Below, piece by piece: positions 1 to 8,072 of a stretch of 64,000 nucleotides of DNA. The notes beneath the pieces are model-generated. The model searched no databases and was not told where the DNA came from. It worked only from the letters and a program-made list of their open reading frames with translations. Both the position numbers and the translations under genes were made by a program. The stretch spans positions 1-64,000 of the forward strand of contig NZ_JAUTDR010000009.1 in assembly GCF_030649675.1 (NCBI RefSeq), written 5' to 3'. The first letter of the stretch is position 1. Each line of letters opens with the position of its first letter. Source of the stretch: Haliea sp. E1-2-M8. Its GTDB lineage: Bacteria; Pseudomonadota; Gammaproteobacteria; Pseudomonadales; Halieaceae.

Positions 1-78
1 CTCCCGCAATGCCCTGCAAACGGCTTCCTGCGCCTCCTGGCGCACCCTGGCTGGCTTGTCTGTGTCGAGTGACTTCAT
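1..78 (-). CDS. N-terminal fragment of an unknown gene leaving the left edge
   Basis: An ATG at 76-78 on the minus strand opens a frame that stays open for 26 codons to the window edge. The visible peptide starts MKSLDTDKPARVRQ and is charged and helical-looking. Only this tip is visible, so no family can be named. It points away from tRNA-Leu, the position where tRNA-associated integrases often lie, but nothing in 26 residues supports that specifically. A short inverted repeat lies directly upstream of the ATG. Confidence 0.3.
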   Translation of the reverse strand, partial: MKSLDTDKPARVRQEAQEAVCRALRE

Positions 79-117
79 TACCGGAGTCTAGCCGGTAGGC
101 CAGTGGACGGCCACTGG
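79..117. repeat. Two short inverted repeats upstream of the edge gene
   Basis: TACCGG at 79-84 faces CCGGTA at 92-97, directly against the ATG of the edge gene and covering its ribosome-binding region. CCAGTGG at 100-106 faces CCACTGG at 111-117 with a 4-nt loop. Together they could be an operator or a translation-blocking hairpin. The 143 bases between the edge gene and the tRNA (79-219) hold nothing else I recognise apart from a direct repeat TGTGCACC near 125-141. Confidence 0.35.
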
Positions 118-219
118 TGGGGCATGTGCACCAGATGTGCACCGGGATTTTTACGGTTTTGAGGCGGCAGAGGCTGGCTTGGCGCGACTGAGAAATATGC
201 TTTAAAAATAGGTGTTTTC

Positions 220-307
220 TGGTGCCCGGGACCGGAATCGAACCGGTACGATCGCAATGATCGGGAGATTTTAAGTCTCCTGTGTCTACCAATTTCACCA
301 CCCGGGC
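220..307 (-). tRNA. tRNA-Leu (anticodon UAA)
   Basis: The minus strand reads GCCCGGG at the 5' end and CCCGGGC-A-CCA at the 3' end, so the acceptor stem pairs and CCA is encoded (220-222). The anticodon stem GGAGA/TCTCC encloses the loop CTTAAAA, giving anticodon TAA. A long variable arm (CGATCATTGCGATCG) marks a class II tRNA, and the T arm contains GGTTCGATTCC. The length of 88 nt including CCA is normal for tRNA-Leu. Confidence 0.95.
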
Positions 308-315
308 GCTTTGGG

Positions 316-368
316 GCAGCGCCGGACCCGGCGCTGCGGCATGATAGCACACCGCTTTCGGTGGACAA
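316..368 (-). promoter_or_regulatory. Probable sigma-70 promoter of tRNA-Leu with a leader palindrome
   Basis: On the minus strand TTGTCC (363-368) and TATCAT (341-346) are separated by 16 nt, a good -35/-10 pair ending 33 nt before the tRNA. Between them and the tRNA lies a perfect palindrome, GCAGCGCCGG (316-325) facing CCGGCGCTGC (328-337) with a 2-nt centre. The start region is therefore very GC-rich, as at stringently controlled stable-RNA promoters; that last point is inference. Confidence 0.6.
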
Positions 369-425
369 GTTGCGGCGCCGCCGCGTGCTACACTGCCGGC
401 AACTGACTTTCCCTGTTTGGTGGAC

Positions 426-3400
426 ATGCGCAAGCTCTGGATACTGCCTGTCGCGTTGCTGGTGGCACCGCTGGCAGCGGGCGCTGCCCTGCTGTCCTCG
501 CCGGCGCTGCTGGTGCCAGCGCTGCAGTGGGGCGTGGAGCGTTTCACCAGCTTCCGGCTGGAGCTCAAGGGCCTGGAACTCCGCCCGCGCACAGTCGGCC
601 TCAGCCTGGAGGCGCTGCACCTCTACCAGCAGGGCGTCGATGGGCCCGCGCTGATTTCGGTCCTCGGTTTCAGCGGCAACAGTCGCCTGCGGGACCTCTG
701 GGATATGGACTTCGTCAACACCACTCTGAGTGCGGACAGCGTCATCGTTTATGTGGCGGCCGATGACGCCGCGGAAGACCCCACCCCGGAGCAGTGGCTG
801 CAGTACCTGCGCTTCCTGCCGCGGCAACTGGATGTCGCTACGGTGCATGTGATCAACCAGCATGGCGACGTCTCCATATTTCCCGTCGAGGGCCTGTCCG
901 GACGGCGCACGGACAGCGACGGGTTCAGTGCCGAGTTGCGCGCCGACATAGACGGAGCGCCGCTGGACGTTGCGCTGGCCCTGTCGTCCATCAGGCAGGA
1001 TCTGGATCGTGGAAGTGTGAACTTCTCCGCCGATGTTGAGGCGCCGGACAGCGCCACCAGGGCACAGCTGGAGGGCGTGTTCGCAGCCGATGCGCAGTCG
1101 GTTCGCTACGATGTAACGGTGAATGCGCGGTTTCCGCAGGTATCCGCCCTGCTCGGAGCCTTTCCCGATGCCCCGCCGCTGGCGGGGAACCTGTCGCTGC
1201 GCGGGCGGCTCACCGGCGACCTGGTCAACTACGAGCTCTCCGATGCCGGCTTTGAACTGGACAACCGCCCCGCCTACTATTTCGAAGCCAGCGGCAATCT
1301 GCAGCGGGCGGATAGTGCGGACCCGACCCTGGCCCTGGTGGCGTCCGGGGAAATGGACTCGCTGGCCTATTTCCTGCGCTGGCTGGACCTGGACCTGTCA
1401 CCGCTGGGGGGCATCCGGGCCAGTATTGCGCTGTCGGGTACGCTGACGGCGACTGCCGTCGACCAGTTAACCGTTGTCACCCAGAGCAGCGAGGGGCTGT
1501 GGATTACCCTGAACGGCTCTTCCGGCCCCGGCAGCCTCGGCAGTACCCAGTTGCCGGCCGGCGCCGACTTTACGCTCCACGCCTTCGCCCCGGGTCTTGC
1601 GGCACTCGATCCCTGGCTGGAGCAGCCGATTGGCTTTGATGCCGGCCCCTGGCAACTGTCGGCCAGCCTGATGGAAGCGGAGGGTGACCTCTGGGTGCGG
1701 GATATTCAGGCGCAGCTGGGCGTCGCGGGCGCCACGTTGCTGCGCGCCAGCGGCGAGACCGCGCGTATTGACCTGGACAGAATCGGCGACCCGGCCGGGG
1801 TGCAGGGCATCAATATGGAGCTTGCGGTCGCCAGCCCGGATCTGTCCGTCCCGGCGGGTTGGCTGGGGCAAACCGTGCCCCCGGACTTCGCCCTGAAGGC
1901 GAGCGCCATGTTGAAGGGCAATGGTGACGAACTGGCGCTGACGGCCGGCACTGGAACGATTCTCCATCCGCAGCTTGAGATTCGTTTCGAGGATGCGGGC
2001 CTGCGGCTGCACCGGGCCGAGGACTACCAGCCCCTGGGCGGCCAGGCCAGCCTGCGCGTGCAGGCCCCGGAGCTGGAAGCCCTGTCTGGCCTGGCCGGCA
2101 TGGCACTGCCGGACCTGGGCAGGGTGGACGTTACTGCAGGGGCGCGGCAGCGCGACCAGCGCATCGATTTGCAGGACATCACTGCCAGCCTGGCGGGCCC
2201 GCGCCTGAATATCACGGCCCATGGCAGTGCCCGTGACATTGCTGGCGCGCGCGAGGTCAAGCTCACCAGCACCGTTGACCACCTCGATATCGACGGACTC
2301 CTGGCGTTGCTGGCGCCGGAGGCAACGCTGCCGGAGAACCTCGGCACACTGACCGGCGGCTTCAAGCTGGCCACCAGCGCTGTCCGCTACAGCCTGTCAG
2401 ATTTGGCCCTGGCCAGCCCACCGTGCTCTCCGCTGCGGCTGCGACTGGACGGGAGCGGAAACTACGGTGCGGAAGAGGCCTGGCAGGGTCAATTCGCGCT
2501 GGACTTCGGCAGCGAGGATCGCGCCCTGCTGGAGGCATTGAGCGGCCTGCCGCTGGCACCGGTGGGTGGTTCCATGGCGCTGAACATGGACCCGGCCAAC
2601 GCGGTGCTGACCAGTAATACCCGGGTAGGCGATACCGAGTTGGCGCTGAAAGTCGAAGCCAGCCACAGCGGCGGCACTCTGACCAGCCTCAGCGCCAGCC
2701 TGGAATCCCCGCTCGCCAGGCTGCGCGACCTGGGACTGCAGGCCACCGGCACCGAAGAAGAGGACTACCGGCCAGCAGACAAGCTGGAACCTGTCGCCGA
2801 GAAGACCACGCTACAACGGCTACTCGAACTCGCGCCGCGCTATCCGGTGGACCTGCGTCTGGCGCTTGGCAGCCTGCAGGGGGATGAGAGCCAGTTCGAC
2901 GACATCAAGGTCCACCTCACCGGCGCCGACACCACCTACCTGCTGCGGGAATTTGACTTTGTCTACGCCAGCGCACCCGCCCAGATCCGGGGGGTGATCG
3001 ATATCAGCCTTACCCCGCCGGGGCTCAGCATAGCCGGCCAGGCGGAGTCCATTCCACTCAACACCCTGTCCCGCGACCTGGGCATCGAGACCGACATCAG
3101 CGGCTCCCTCAACGTGCGCGGGGGCATCAGCGCACAGGGCCTCACCGGTGGCGAACTGCTGAGCCAACTGGACGGCACAGTGGGCTTCGCGCTGGAAGCC
3201 GCCACAATCGAGGGCGCCGCCTATGACGTGCTGGCGAGCGGTATCCTTACCTGGCTGTTCTCCGGTGCCGCGCGGGAGGAATCGACCTATCTGGACTGCG
3301 TGATGGCCCAGTTCAGTCTGGAGGATGGAGTCGCCCGCAGCAGTGACATCTTCATAGAATCACCGAACATGACCGCCAGGGGTGTTGGCGAGTTCAACCT

Positions 3401-3647
3401 GCCCGCCAAGACCCTGGCCCTCACGCTCACTCCGCGCTCGAAATCCCGCAGTATCCAGATTCCTTCCAGCATCAGCCTGCGAGGGGACATGGCCAGCCCG
3501 CGCACCTCGGTGTCGCCTGTAAGCACCACTTTGGACATTACCAGCGAGGCCCTGCTGTTCCTGCCGCGTCTGGTAATGAGGATTTTCGGTTTCGGCAAAC
3601 ATGACAAGACCGCGCAGCGCAGCTGCGTGATTACGGTCAACCCGTAG
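426..3647 (+). CDS. AsmA-like envelope protein, about 1073 aa
   Basis: A long protein with one N-terminal hydrophobic anchor (LWILPVALLVAPLAAGAALL) followed by about 1000 residues of repetitive, beta-strand-rich sequence. The C-terminal part (GSLNVRGGISAQG, then EGAAYDVLASGILTWLFSG and TARGVGEFNLPAKTLAL) is typical of AsmA/TamB-type C-terminal domains, a family of bridge-like proteins that carry phospholipid between inner and outer membrane. Function here is inferred from that resemblance. In-frame TTG (417) and GTG (420) precede the ATG at 426; I chose ATG because the anchor follows at once. It stands alone, divergent from tRNA-Leu. Confidence 0.8.
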   Translation: MRKLWILPVALLVAPLAAGAALLSSPALLVPALQWGVERFTSFRLELKGLELRPRTVGLSLEALHLYQQGVDGPALISVLGFSGNSRLRDLWDMDFVNTTLSADSVIVYVAADDAAEDPTPEQWLQYLRFLPRQLDVATVHVINQHGDVSIFPVEGLSGRRTDSDGFSAELRADIDGAPLDVALALSSIRQDLDRGSVNFSADVEAPDSATRAQLEGVFAADAQSVRYDVTVNARFPQVSALLGAFPDAPPLAGNLSLRGRLTGDLVNYELSDAGFELDNRPAYYFEASGNLQRADSADPTLALVASGEMDSLAYFLRWLDLDLSPLGGIRASIALSGTLTATAVDQLTVVTQSSEGLWITLNGSSGPGSLGSTQLPAGADFTLHAFAPGLAALDPWLEQPIGFDAGPWQLSASLMEAEGDLWVRDIQAQLGVAGATLLRASGETARIDLDRIGDPAGVQGINMELAVASPDLSVPAGWLGQTVPPDFALKASAMLKGNGDELALTAGTGTILHPQLEIRFEDAGLRLHRAEDYQPLGGQASLRVQAPELEALSGLAGMALPDLGRVDVTAGARQRDQRIDLQDITASLAGPRLNITAHGSARDIAGAREVKLTSTVDHLDIDGLLALLAPEATLPENLGTLTGGFKLATSAVRYSLSDLALASPPCSPLRLRLDGSGNYGAEEAWQGQFALDFGSEDRALLEALSGLPLAPVGGSMALNMDPANAVLTSNTRVGDTELALKVEASHSGGTLTSLSASLESPLARLRDLGLQATGTEEEDYRPADKLEPVAEKTTLQRLLELAPRYPVDLRLALGSLQGDESQFDDIKVHLTGADTTYLLREFDFVYASAPAQIRGVIDISLTPPGLSIAGQAESIPLNTLSRDLGIETDISGSLNVRGGISAQGLTGGELLSQLDGTVGFALEAATIEGAAYDVLASGILTWLFSGAAREESTYLDCVMAQFSLEDGVARSSDIFIESPNMTARGVGEFNLPAKTLALTLTPRSKSRSIQIPSSISLRGDMASPRTSVSPVSTTLDITSEALLFLPRLVMRIFGFGKHDKTAQRSCVITVNP

Positions 3648-3712
3648 GCTGAACCACGGATCATCGTGATACACTGCCCAGGACAATAAAACAGACACTG
3701 ACGGACCAGAAT

Positions 3713-5065
3713 ATGGCATCTCCAAGGGGCGAATTCAGCTCGCGATTCGGCTTTATCATGGCAGCGGCCGGCAGTGCCGTTGGCCTCGGCAACATCTGGG
3801 GTTTTCCGACCCAGGCCGCCAGTAACGGCGGCGCGGCTTTCCTGCTGGTCTACCTGGTGCTGGCCTTTACCCTCGCCTATCCGGCATTGATGGCAGAGCT
3901 GATCATCGGCCGCCACGCCCACGCCAATGCGGCCAGCGCCCTGCGGCTGATCTCGCCCAATAGCGGCCTGCGCCGGATCGGCACCACGACCGGCGTCATC
4001 GGCTTTATCGTCGCCAGTTTCATCCTCAGCTTCTACGCCATCGTCGCCGGCTGGATGCTCGCACATTGCGCGGCGGCGGTCGCCGAACTGTTCCGTTTTG
4101 ACGGTCTTGCCACCTGGCTGACCGAATTCAGCCTGGCCCGCAACCTGGGTTTCATGCTGGTATTCATGGCCCTGACCGTCGGCATCATTTCCGAGGGTGT
4201 ACAGCAGGGCATTGAACGCTGGTCCAGCCGACTGATGCCCATGCTGCTGGCATCGCTGATCCTGCTCGTTGTTTACGTCTTTACTCTGGATGGCGCCGTG
4301 GACGGACTGCGCGTCTACCTGTTGCCGGACTTCGAGCGGGCGCTGACGCCGGATCTCATCGTGAAAGCCCTGGGTGCGGCCTTCTTCTCCCTCTCGCTGG
4401 GGGTTGGCACCATGCTGATATACGGCTCCTACATCAGCGACCGGGAGAACCTGCCGGTGGTCGGTGGCCTGGTAACCCTGGTCGATATCTTCATTGCGGT
4501 GCTGGCCGGCTTCCTGGTGCTGCCCGCAATGTACGTCGCGCTGCACAACGGGGTGGAGATCTTTACCGCAACCGGCGAGCTGATTTCCGAGGACACGCTG
4601 ATCTTCAACGTGCTGCCGCGACTGTTCGACACCATGGGACTGGCCGGCGTGTTGGTCGGCTTCGTGTTTTTCTTCCTGATGAGCATCGCCGCCCTCACCT
4701 CCTCCATTTCCATGCTGGAAGTACCGGTGGCCTATACCATTGAGGAGCACGGGGTCGATCGCAAGCGTGCGGTGGTGGTGATCGGTATCCTGATTGCGCT
4801 TGCCAGCACGGTGATACTGCTCAACTTCGAGCTGCTGTTCGGGCTGGTGATTGCGGCCACTACCCGCTATAGCCAGCCCCTGCTGGGCTTCATGTTCTGT
4901 CTTTACGCCGGCTGGGTCTGGCGCCGGGACCAGCTACTGCAGGAGTTGCGCAAGGGTAACGCCATGGTCGAGCACAGCCTGTTCTGGAAGATCTGGCCCG
5001 GCTATGTACGCGTGGTATGCCCGGCCATCATTCTGCTGATCTTCGCCCAGTCGTTGTTGGGCTAG
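3713..5065 (+). CDS. Sodium:neurotransmitter symporter family (NSS) transporter
   Basis: 450 aa with about 11-12 hydrophobic segments. The first segment carries the LeuT-fold signature GSAVGLGNIWGFP (about residues 20-32), whose backbone and side chains form the Na+ and substrate sites in the NSS family, followed by GGAAFLLVYL. Bacterial members of this length import amino acids with Na+. The substrate cannot be read from sequence. The 65-nt gap from the AsmA-like gene suggests its own promoter. Its 3' end overlaps the convergent lipoprotein gene by 38 nt. Confidence 0.9.
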   Translation: MASPRGEFSSRFGFIMAAAGSAVGLGNIWGFPTQAASNGGAAFLLVYLVLAFTLAYPALMAELIIGRHAHANAASALRLISPNSGLRRIGTTTGVIGFIVASFILSFYAIVAGWMLAHCAAAVAELFRFDGLATWLTEFSLARNLGFMLVFMALTVGIISEGVQQGIERWSSRLMPMLLASLILLVVYVFTLDGAVDGLRVYLLPDFERALTPDLIVKALGAAFFSLSLGVGTMLIYGSYISDRENLPVVGGLVTLVDIFIAVLAGFLVLPAMYVALHNGVEIFTATGELISEDTLIFNVLPRLFDTMGLAGVLVGFVFFFLMSIAALTSSISMLEVPVAYTIEEHGVDRKRAVVVIGILIALASTVILLNFELLFGLVIAATTRYSQPLLGFMFCLYAGWVWRRDQLLQELRKGNAMVEHSLFWKIWPGYVRVVCPAIILLIFAQSLLG

Positions 5066-5525
5066 CATTCAACGCGACGCTGCCGCTGTCCTCGACATAC
5101 TGGGTCGGCAGCAGGCCACGAAAGTCGATCTTGGCCTTGAATCGGTAATCCAGCGCGTCGCCGCTGCTGTGGCCCAGATTGCCGAGCAGGCGCAGCAGTT
5201 CCAACAGGTTCACCCCGGCGTCAATGACGACCTGTTCTTCCGTGTAACCCGCGATCCGGGGCACCTGGTTAGTGACGCCGCTGACCAGCTCCCGGCCCAG
5301 CAACTCGACGCCATAGCTGATGCCGGCGATATCCAGGGCCCGGGCATTGGGATTGGCAATCCGCAGGACGATCTGAAAGCGGGGCCCGCTGCCCTCGGCG
5401 GGAACACTGCGTACGCTGTCCACACTTACCTTGGGGGGCTCGATGCCCTGGAACAGGCTGCTGCAGCCGCCCAGGAGCAACGCCAGGGTCACCGCCACCA
5501 GTAGCCGTGCGCTCGGTAACATCAT
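5028..5525 (-). CDS. LEA type 2 family lipoprotein
   Basis: 165 aa. It starts MMLPSARLLVAVTLALLLGGCSS, a lipoprotein signal with lipobox LGGC, so the mature protein should be lipidated at Cys. The body (FQIVLRIANPNARALDIAGI) matches the LEA-14 / water-stress-hypersensitive-response fold, a small beta-sandwich found in many Gammaproteobacteria. Its role is unknown. The ATG at 5523-5525 overlaps the stop of the upstream small membrane gene as ATGA, so the two are translationally coupled. Confidence 0.8.
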   Translation of the reverse strand: MMLPSARLLVAVTLALLLGGCSSLFQGIEPPKVSVDSVRSVPAEGSGPRFQIVLRIANPNARALDIAGISYGVELLGRELVSGVTNQVPRIAGYTEEQVVIDAGVNLLELLRLLGNLGHSSGDALDYRFKAKIDFRGLLPTQYVEDSGSVALNASPTTTGRRSAE

Positions 5526-5695
5526 GAGATATCCCTGTCGCGGGGGGTAACAGAGAGAAAGAATACGCCGTAGCCGAGACTGAATGCAGCGAACACGAGC
5601 GCAACCCAGTCCCTGGTCTGCAGGTACATCCAGCCGCTGAACACCAGCATGGCCAGGGTGACAACAATGCCTATGGCCCGCGCAGTCTGTGACAC
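5522..5695 (-). CDS. Small two-helix membrane protein (57 aa)
   Basis: A short frame starting with GTG at 5693-5695 (VSQTARAIGIVV...), preceded by GGAG at 7-nt spacing on the minus strand. It contains two hydrophobic segments (about residues 7-23 and 31-48) separated by YLQTRDW. The stop TGA overlaps the ATG of the lipoprotein gene, which is the strongest evidence that it is real. I do not recognise a family. It is divergent from the exosortase gene with about 70 nt between them. Confidence 0.65.
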   Translation of the reverse strand: MSQTARAIGIVVTLAMLVFSGWMYLQTRDWVALVFAAFSLGYGVFFLSVTPRDRDIS

Positions 5696-5764
5696 CTTTT
5701 CGCTCCACTGTGGTATTCTCGGACCCGTCTTGAAACAGGCGCAGGGGCGCATAATAGCATCAGC

Positions 5765-6262
5765 ATGGCGAAATTTATTGTTATCTTCATGTCCGTTCTG
5801 GTGGGGCTGTTCACGCTGGAAATGCTGCAGCCGGTACAGGCGGCGGTCATTCAGCCCTTCACTGCCTCGCTCGCCACCCTGAGCGCCGCACTGATCACTC
5901 CCTTTGACAGCAACGTGCTCGCTTACGGGCGGGTTATCGCCCACAGCGTCAACAATTTTGCCGTATCCATTGAATCCGGCTGTAACGGCGTGGAAGCGGC
6001 GATCGTGTTGATCGCCGGGGTGCTCGCCTACCCCGCACCCTGGCACTACCGCCTTGGAGCCATAGTCGCCGGCTTTGTGACCATCCAGGTTCTCAACATT
6101 GCCCGCATCATCAGTCTTTTCTACCTTGGGCAGTGGAGCCAGGAGGTCTTTACCTGGACCCACCTGTATCTGTGGCCGGTGTTCATCATGCTGGATGTGC
6201 TGATCGTGTTCGTGGTCTATCTCCGCTTCCTGGAACGGCGCCGGCCGCTCGCTGCCGCATGA
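5765..6262 (+). CDS. xrtH: Exosortase H (XrtH)
   Basis: 165 aa with 4-5 membrane segments. The exosortase active-site set is present: Cys in ESGCNGVEA (about residue 75), Arg in LNIARI (about residue 114), and His in WTHLYLWP (about residue 133). The short length and the sequence around these residues fit exosortase H, a transpeptidase-like membrane enzyme that processes proteins with a C-terminal sorting tail. It overlaps the next gene by ATGA, giving a two-gene operon. No protein in this window carries an obvious sorting tail, so substrates lie elsewhere. Confidence 0.88.
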   Translation: MAKFIVIFMSVLVGLFTLEMLQPVQAAVIQPFTASLATLSAALITPFDSNVLAYGRVIAHSVNNFAVSIESGCNGVEAAIVLIAGVLAYPAPWHYRLGAIVAGFVTIQVLNIARIISLFYLGQWSQEVFTWTHLYLWPVFIMLDVLIVFVVYLRFLERRRPLAAA

Positions 6263-6879
6263 CCCTGTACCGCTTCATTGGACTGGTCGTCCTGCTGATG
6301 ATCCCCTGCTTCGCCCTCTGGTACGCCCTCGGCGCCCTGCCGGCGGCGCCTGCGGTCTGGTTGGCCCAGTTCAGCATGCCCTGGGCGATGCCGGAAATCT
6401 TTGCGAAGGTCACGCTGGACCAGAACAAGCTCATGGTTTTCAGTCAGTTTGGCGAGAGGAACGGTGCTATCGTTCCCCTGGCCGAGGCCGAATATCAACT
6501 GGCCTTCCCGCAGAGTATCCGCCTGCTGTCCTATTCCATACCGTTCTACACCGCACTGCACTTCGCCAGTTCCATAGAGGCCTCTGTTGAACGCTATGCC
6601 AGGAGCCTGCTGGTACTGTGGGTGCTGATGTTTGTCGGCATTATCGCCGTGGCGCTAAAAGACGTGATGCTCGGCGTTGGGGCACCGATGCACGAGGCTT
6701 CCGGCCTGCCCCTGCCGCCAGAGGCGATCGGACTGTTGTACCAATTCAGTGTGCTGATTGTGCCTACGGTGGCACCGATACTGCTCTGGGCCTGGGTGGT
6801 GCGCGACAGCCCCCGCTGGCGCGCCCTTCTGCTGGGCCGACCAGAAGTGGATCAACCCCCTCCCGACCATCCGGCCTGA
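6259..6879 (+). CDS. Exosortase H-associated membrane protein
   Basis: 206 aa starting MTLYRFIGLVVLL at the ATG that overlaps the xrtH stop codon. It has an N-terminal membrane segment, a roughly 100-residue extracytoplasmic part (FSQFGERNGAI, ASSIEASVERYARSL) and two or three further membrane segments. This arrangement is the conserved partner usually found directly after xrtH. Its biochemical role is not established; assistance to sorting is inferred from gene pairing. Its end forms a hairpin with the end of the convergent MerR gene. Confidence 0.8.
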   Translation: MTLYRFIGLVVLLMIPCFALWYALGALPAAPAVWLAQFSMPWAMPEIFAKVTLDQNKLMVFSQFGERNGAIVPLAEAEYQLAFPQSIRLLSYSIPFYTALHFASSIEASVERYARSLLVLWVLMFVGIIAVALKDVMLGVGAPMHEASGLPLPPEAIGLLYQFSVLIVPTVAPILLWAWVVRDSPRWRALLLGRPEVDQPPPDHPA

Positions 6880-6899
6880 GCCCCCCCTCCGGCTCAGGC
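6874..6899. terminator. Possible bidirectional hairpin between convergent genes
   Basis: GCCTGAGCC (6874-6882) and GGCTCAGGC (6891-6899) form a perfect 9-bp stem with an 8-nt loop. It includes the stop codons of both convergent genes. There is no T run, so intrinsic termination is uncertain; it may only block read-through or protect 3' ends. Confidence 0.4.
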
Positions 6900-7910
6900 G
6901 GCGGCATCTCCCACAGGGCTCTCGACGACTTCCCTGAGCAACCCCTGGTATTCGTCTCCGCGCTCCTCCAGCACAGCCTGCAGGGCCCGCTCCATCAGCC
7001 AGCGAGCCTGGCAGGTGTAGGCGTAAATGCAGGCGTGGACGGCCGCATCGTGCCAGTTTTCGACTGAGCAGTTGGAGGTGTACTCCTCGAAATGGCTGAG
7101 CGAGCGGATCAGGTCGGCTATGTGGCGGGGACATTCACAGTCGAGGGTGCTTTTCAGCTGGCGCGCAGCGCGCAGCTGCAGCTCGCTGAACTGGCGCGGT
7201 TTGGCGCTCATCAGGTCTCCCAGGTTGGAATCGCCCTGGCTGGTGCTTTTGTCCGCCACGCTGCGGGCGAGCTCAAATGCCAGGTAGGCGGGGTCCGGGG
7301 GAAACGAAGTCGCGGAGATATTCTGCTTTTCCAGCGCCTGCAACCAGCGCTCGCTGGCAAACTGGTAGGTAACCAGCGCCTTTTCGACGTCCAGATCCCG
7401 CATCAGATCACCCAGCTGCCGGGTCTGCAGACCACTGACATTGGCGCACTCGACCACCAGGGAGTCGGCCCGGCCAATTTCCTCGCAGCATTGCGGCGTA
7501 ATGTCGCCCAAAGGGAGCCTCACCAGCAGCGCATCCACCCCCGCGAGACAACCCTGGTGCTCTTCCAGCCATTCGCAGAGCTGGAGCCCGATGAAAACGA
7601 CTCTCGGCTTCGGCGCAGACAGGGCTGCGCGACCGCTCTTGCCACGGCTGCGCAGCAGCATTTCCAGCGTCTTGCGCTCGGTGGACGCGATTTCCCCGAT
7701 CCTGGAGCCGCTGTTAACCAGCGCCGCGATCAGCTGCAGGTGCTCCAGATCAGCCTGGGAATATTGGCGGCGCCCAGTCACGGACTTGTGACTTGCGCCC
7801 AGCCCGTAGCGGCGCTCCCAAACCCGCAGGGTGTCGGGCTTGAGTCCGGTGAGCCGCGCGACGGTGCCAATGCCGTACAGGGGGCGAGGTTCCATAACAG
7901 CCTGGTCCAT
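6894..7910 (-). CDS. MerR-family regulator, LitR/CarH-like HTH but no B12 motif
   Basis: 338 aa. Residues about 10-80 form a MerR helix-turn-helix (YGIGTVARLTGLKPDTLRVW, ERRYGL, RRQYSQADLEHLQLI). The middle (PRVVFIGLQLCEWLEEHQGC to ALVTYQFASERW) looks like a Rossmann-type domain in the place where LitR/CarH carry the cobalamin domain, but I see no DxHxxG cobalamin motif. The last 100 residues hold clustered Cys and His (CECPRHIADL, SNCSVENWHDAAVHACIYAY, TCQ). It is divergent from a sigma factor and close to a photolyase, a context typical of light- or redox-responsive MerR proteins. Ligand unknown. ATG at 7910 is preceded by a weak GAGG. Confidence 0.8.
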   Translation of the reverse strand: MDQAVMEPRPLYGIGTVARLTGLKPDTLRVWERRYGLGASHKSVTGRRQYSQADLEHLQLIAALVNSGSRIGEIASTERKTLEMLLRSRGKSGRAALSAPKPRVVFIGLQLCEWLEEHQGCLAGVDALLVRLPLGDITPQCCEEIGRADSLVVECANVSGLQTRQLGDLMRDLDVEKALVTYQFASERWLQALEKQNISATSFPPDPAYLAFELARSVADKSTSQGDSNLGDLMSAKPRQFSELQLRAARQLKSTLDCECPRHIADLIRSLSHFEEYTSNCSVENWHDAAVHACIYAYTCQARWLMERALQAVLEERGDEYQGLLREVVESPVGDAAA

Positions 7911-7996
7911 AATACAAAGCCTCAGTGGGTTGTCGAGTTTGTTACGCTGCCCAGGCCCGGCTGGATGAGTTGCCCAGCTTGTGTTCGCATGTTATC

Positions 7997-8047
7997 TGGA
8001 CAACTGTACGGTTTGCTTGTCCAACACAGTGAGAGAGGGCGTATCAA
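7997..8047 (+). promoter_or_regulatory. Inverted repeat and candidate long-spacer promoter for the sigma gene
   Basis: TGGACAA (7997-8003) and TTGTCCA (8017-8023) form a perfect 7-bp inverted repeat with a 13-nt spacer in the 162-nt region between the divergent MerR and sigma genes. The right arm TTGTCC (8017-8022) could serve as a -35 box, with TATCAA (8042-8047) 19 nt downstream; 19-20 nt spacers are characteristic of MerR-controlled promoters. Binding by the adjacent MerR protein is inference. Confidence 0.5.
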
Positions 8048-8072
8048 CAGCAAACCGGGAAGGAGCTGTATT

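Noticed and set aside
3287-4750. Long minus-strand open frame of 487 codons
   Set aside because: Antisense to the AsmA-like and NSS genes; its translation is low-complexity (His, Gln, Gly rich), typical of shadow frames in GC-rich DNA.
5730-5757. Promoter TTGAAA-N16-TAATAG for xrtH
   Set aside because: It would start transcription almost at the ATG, and the boxes match only partly; evidence too thin to list.
7092-8072. Open frame extending the sigma factor gene far upstream on the plus strand
   Set aside because: It lies antisense to the MerR coding sequence and lacks sigma-like content; AGGAG and GTG at 8061-8075 give a good start.
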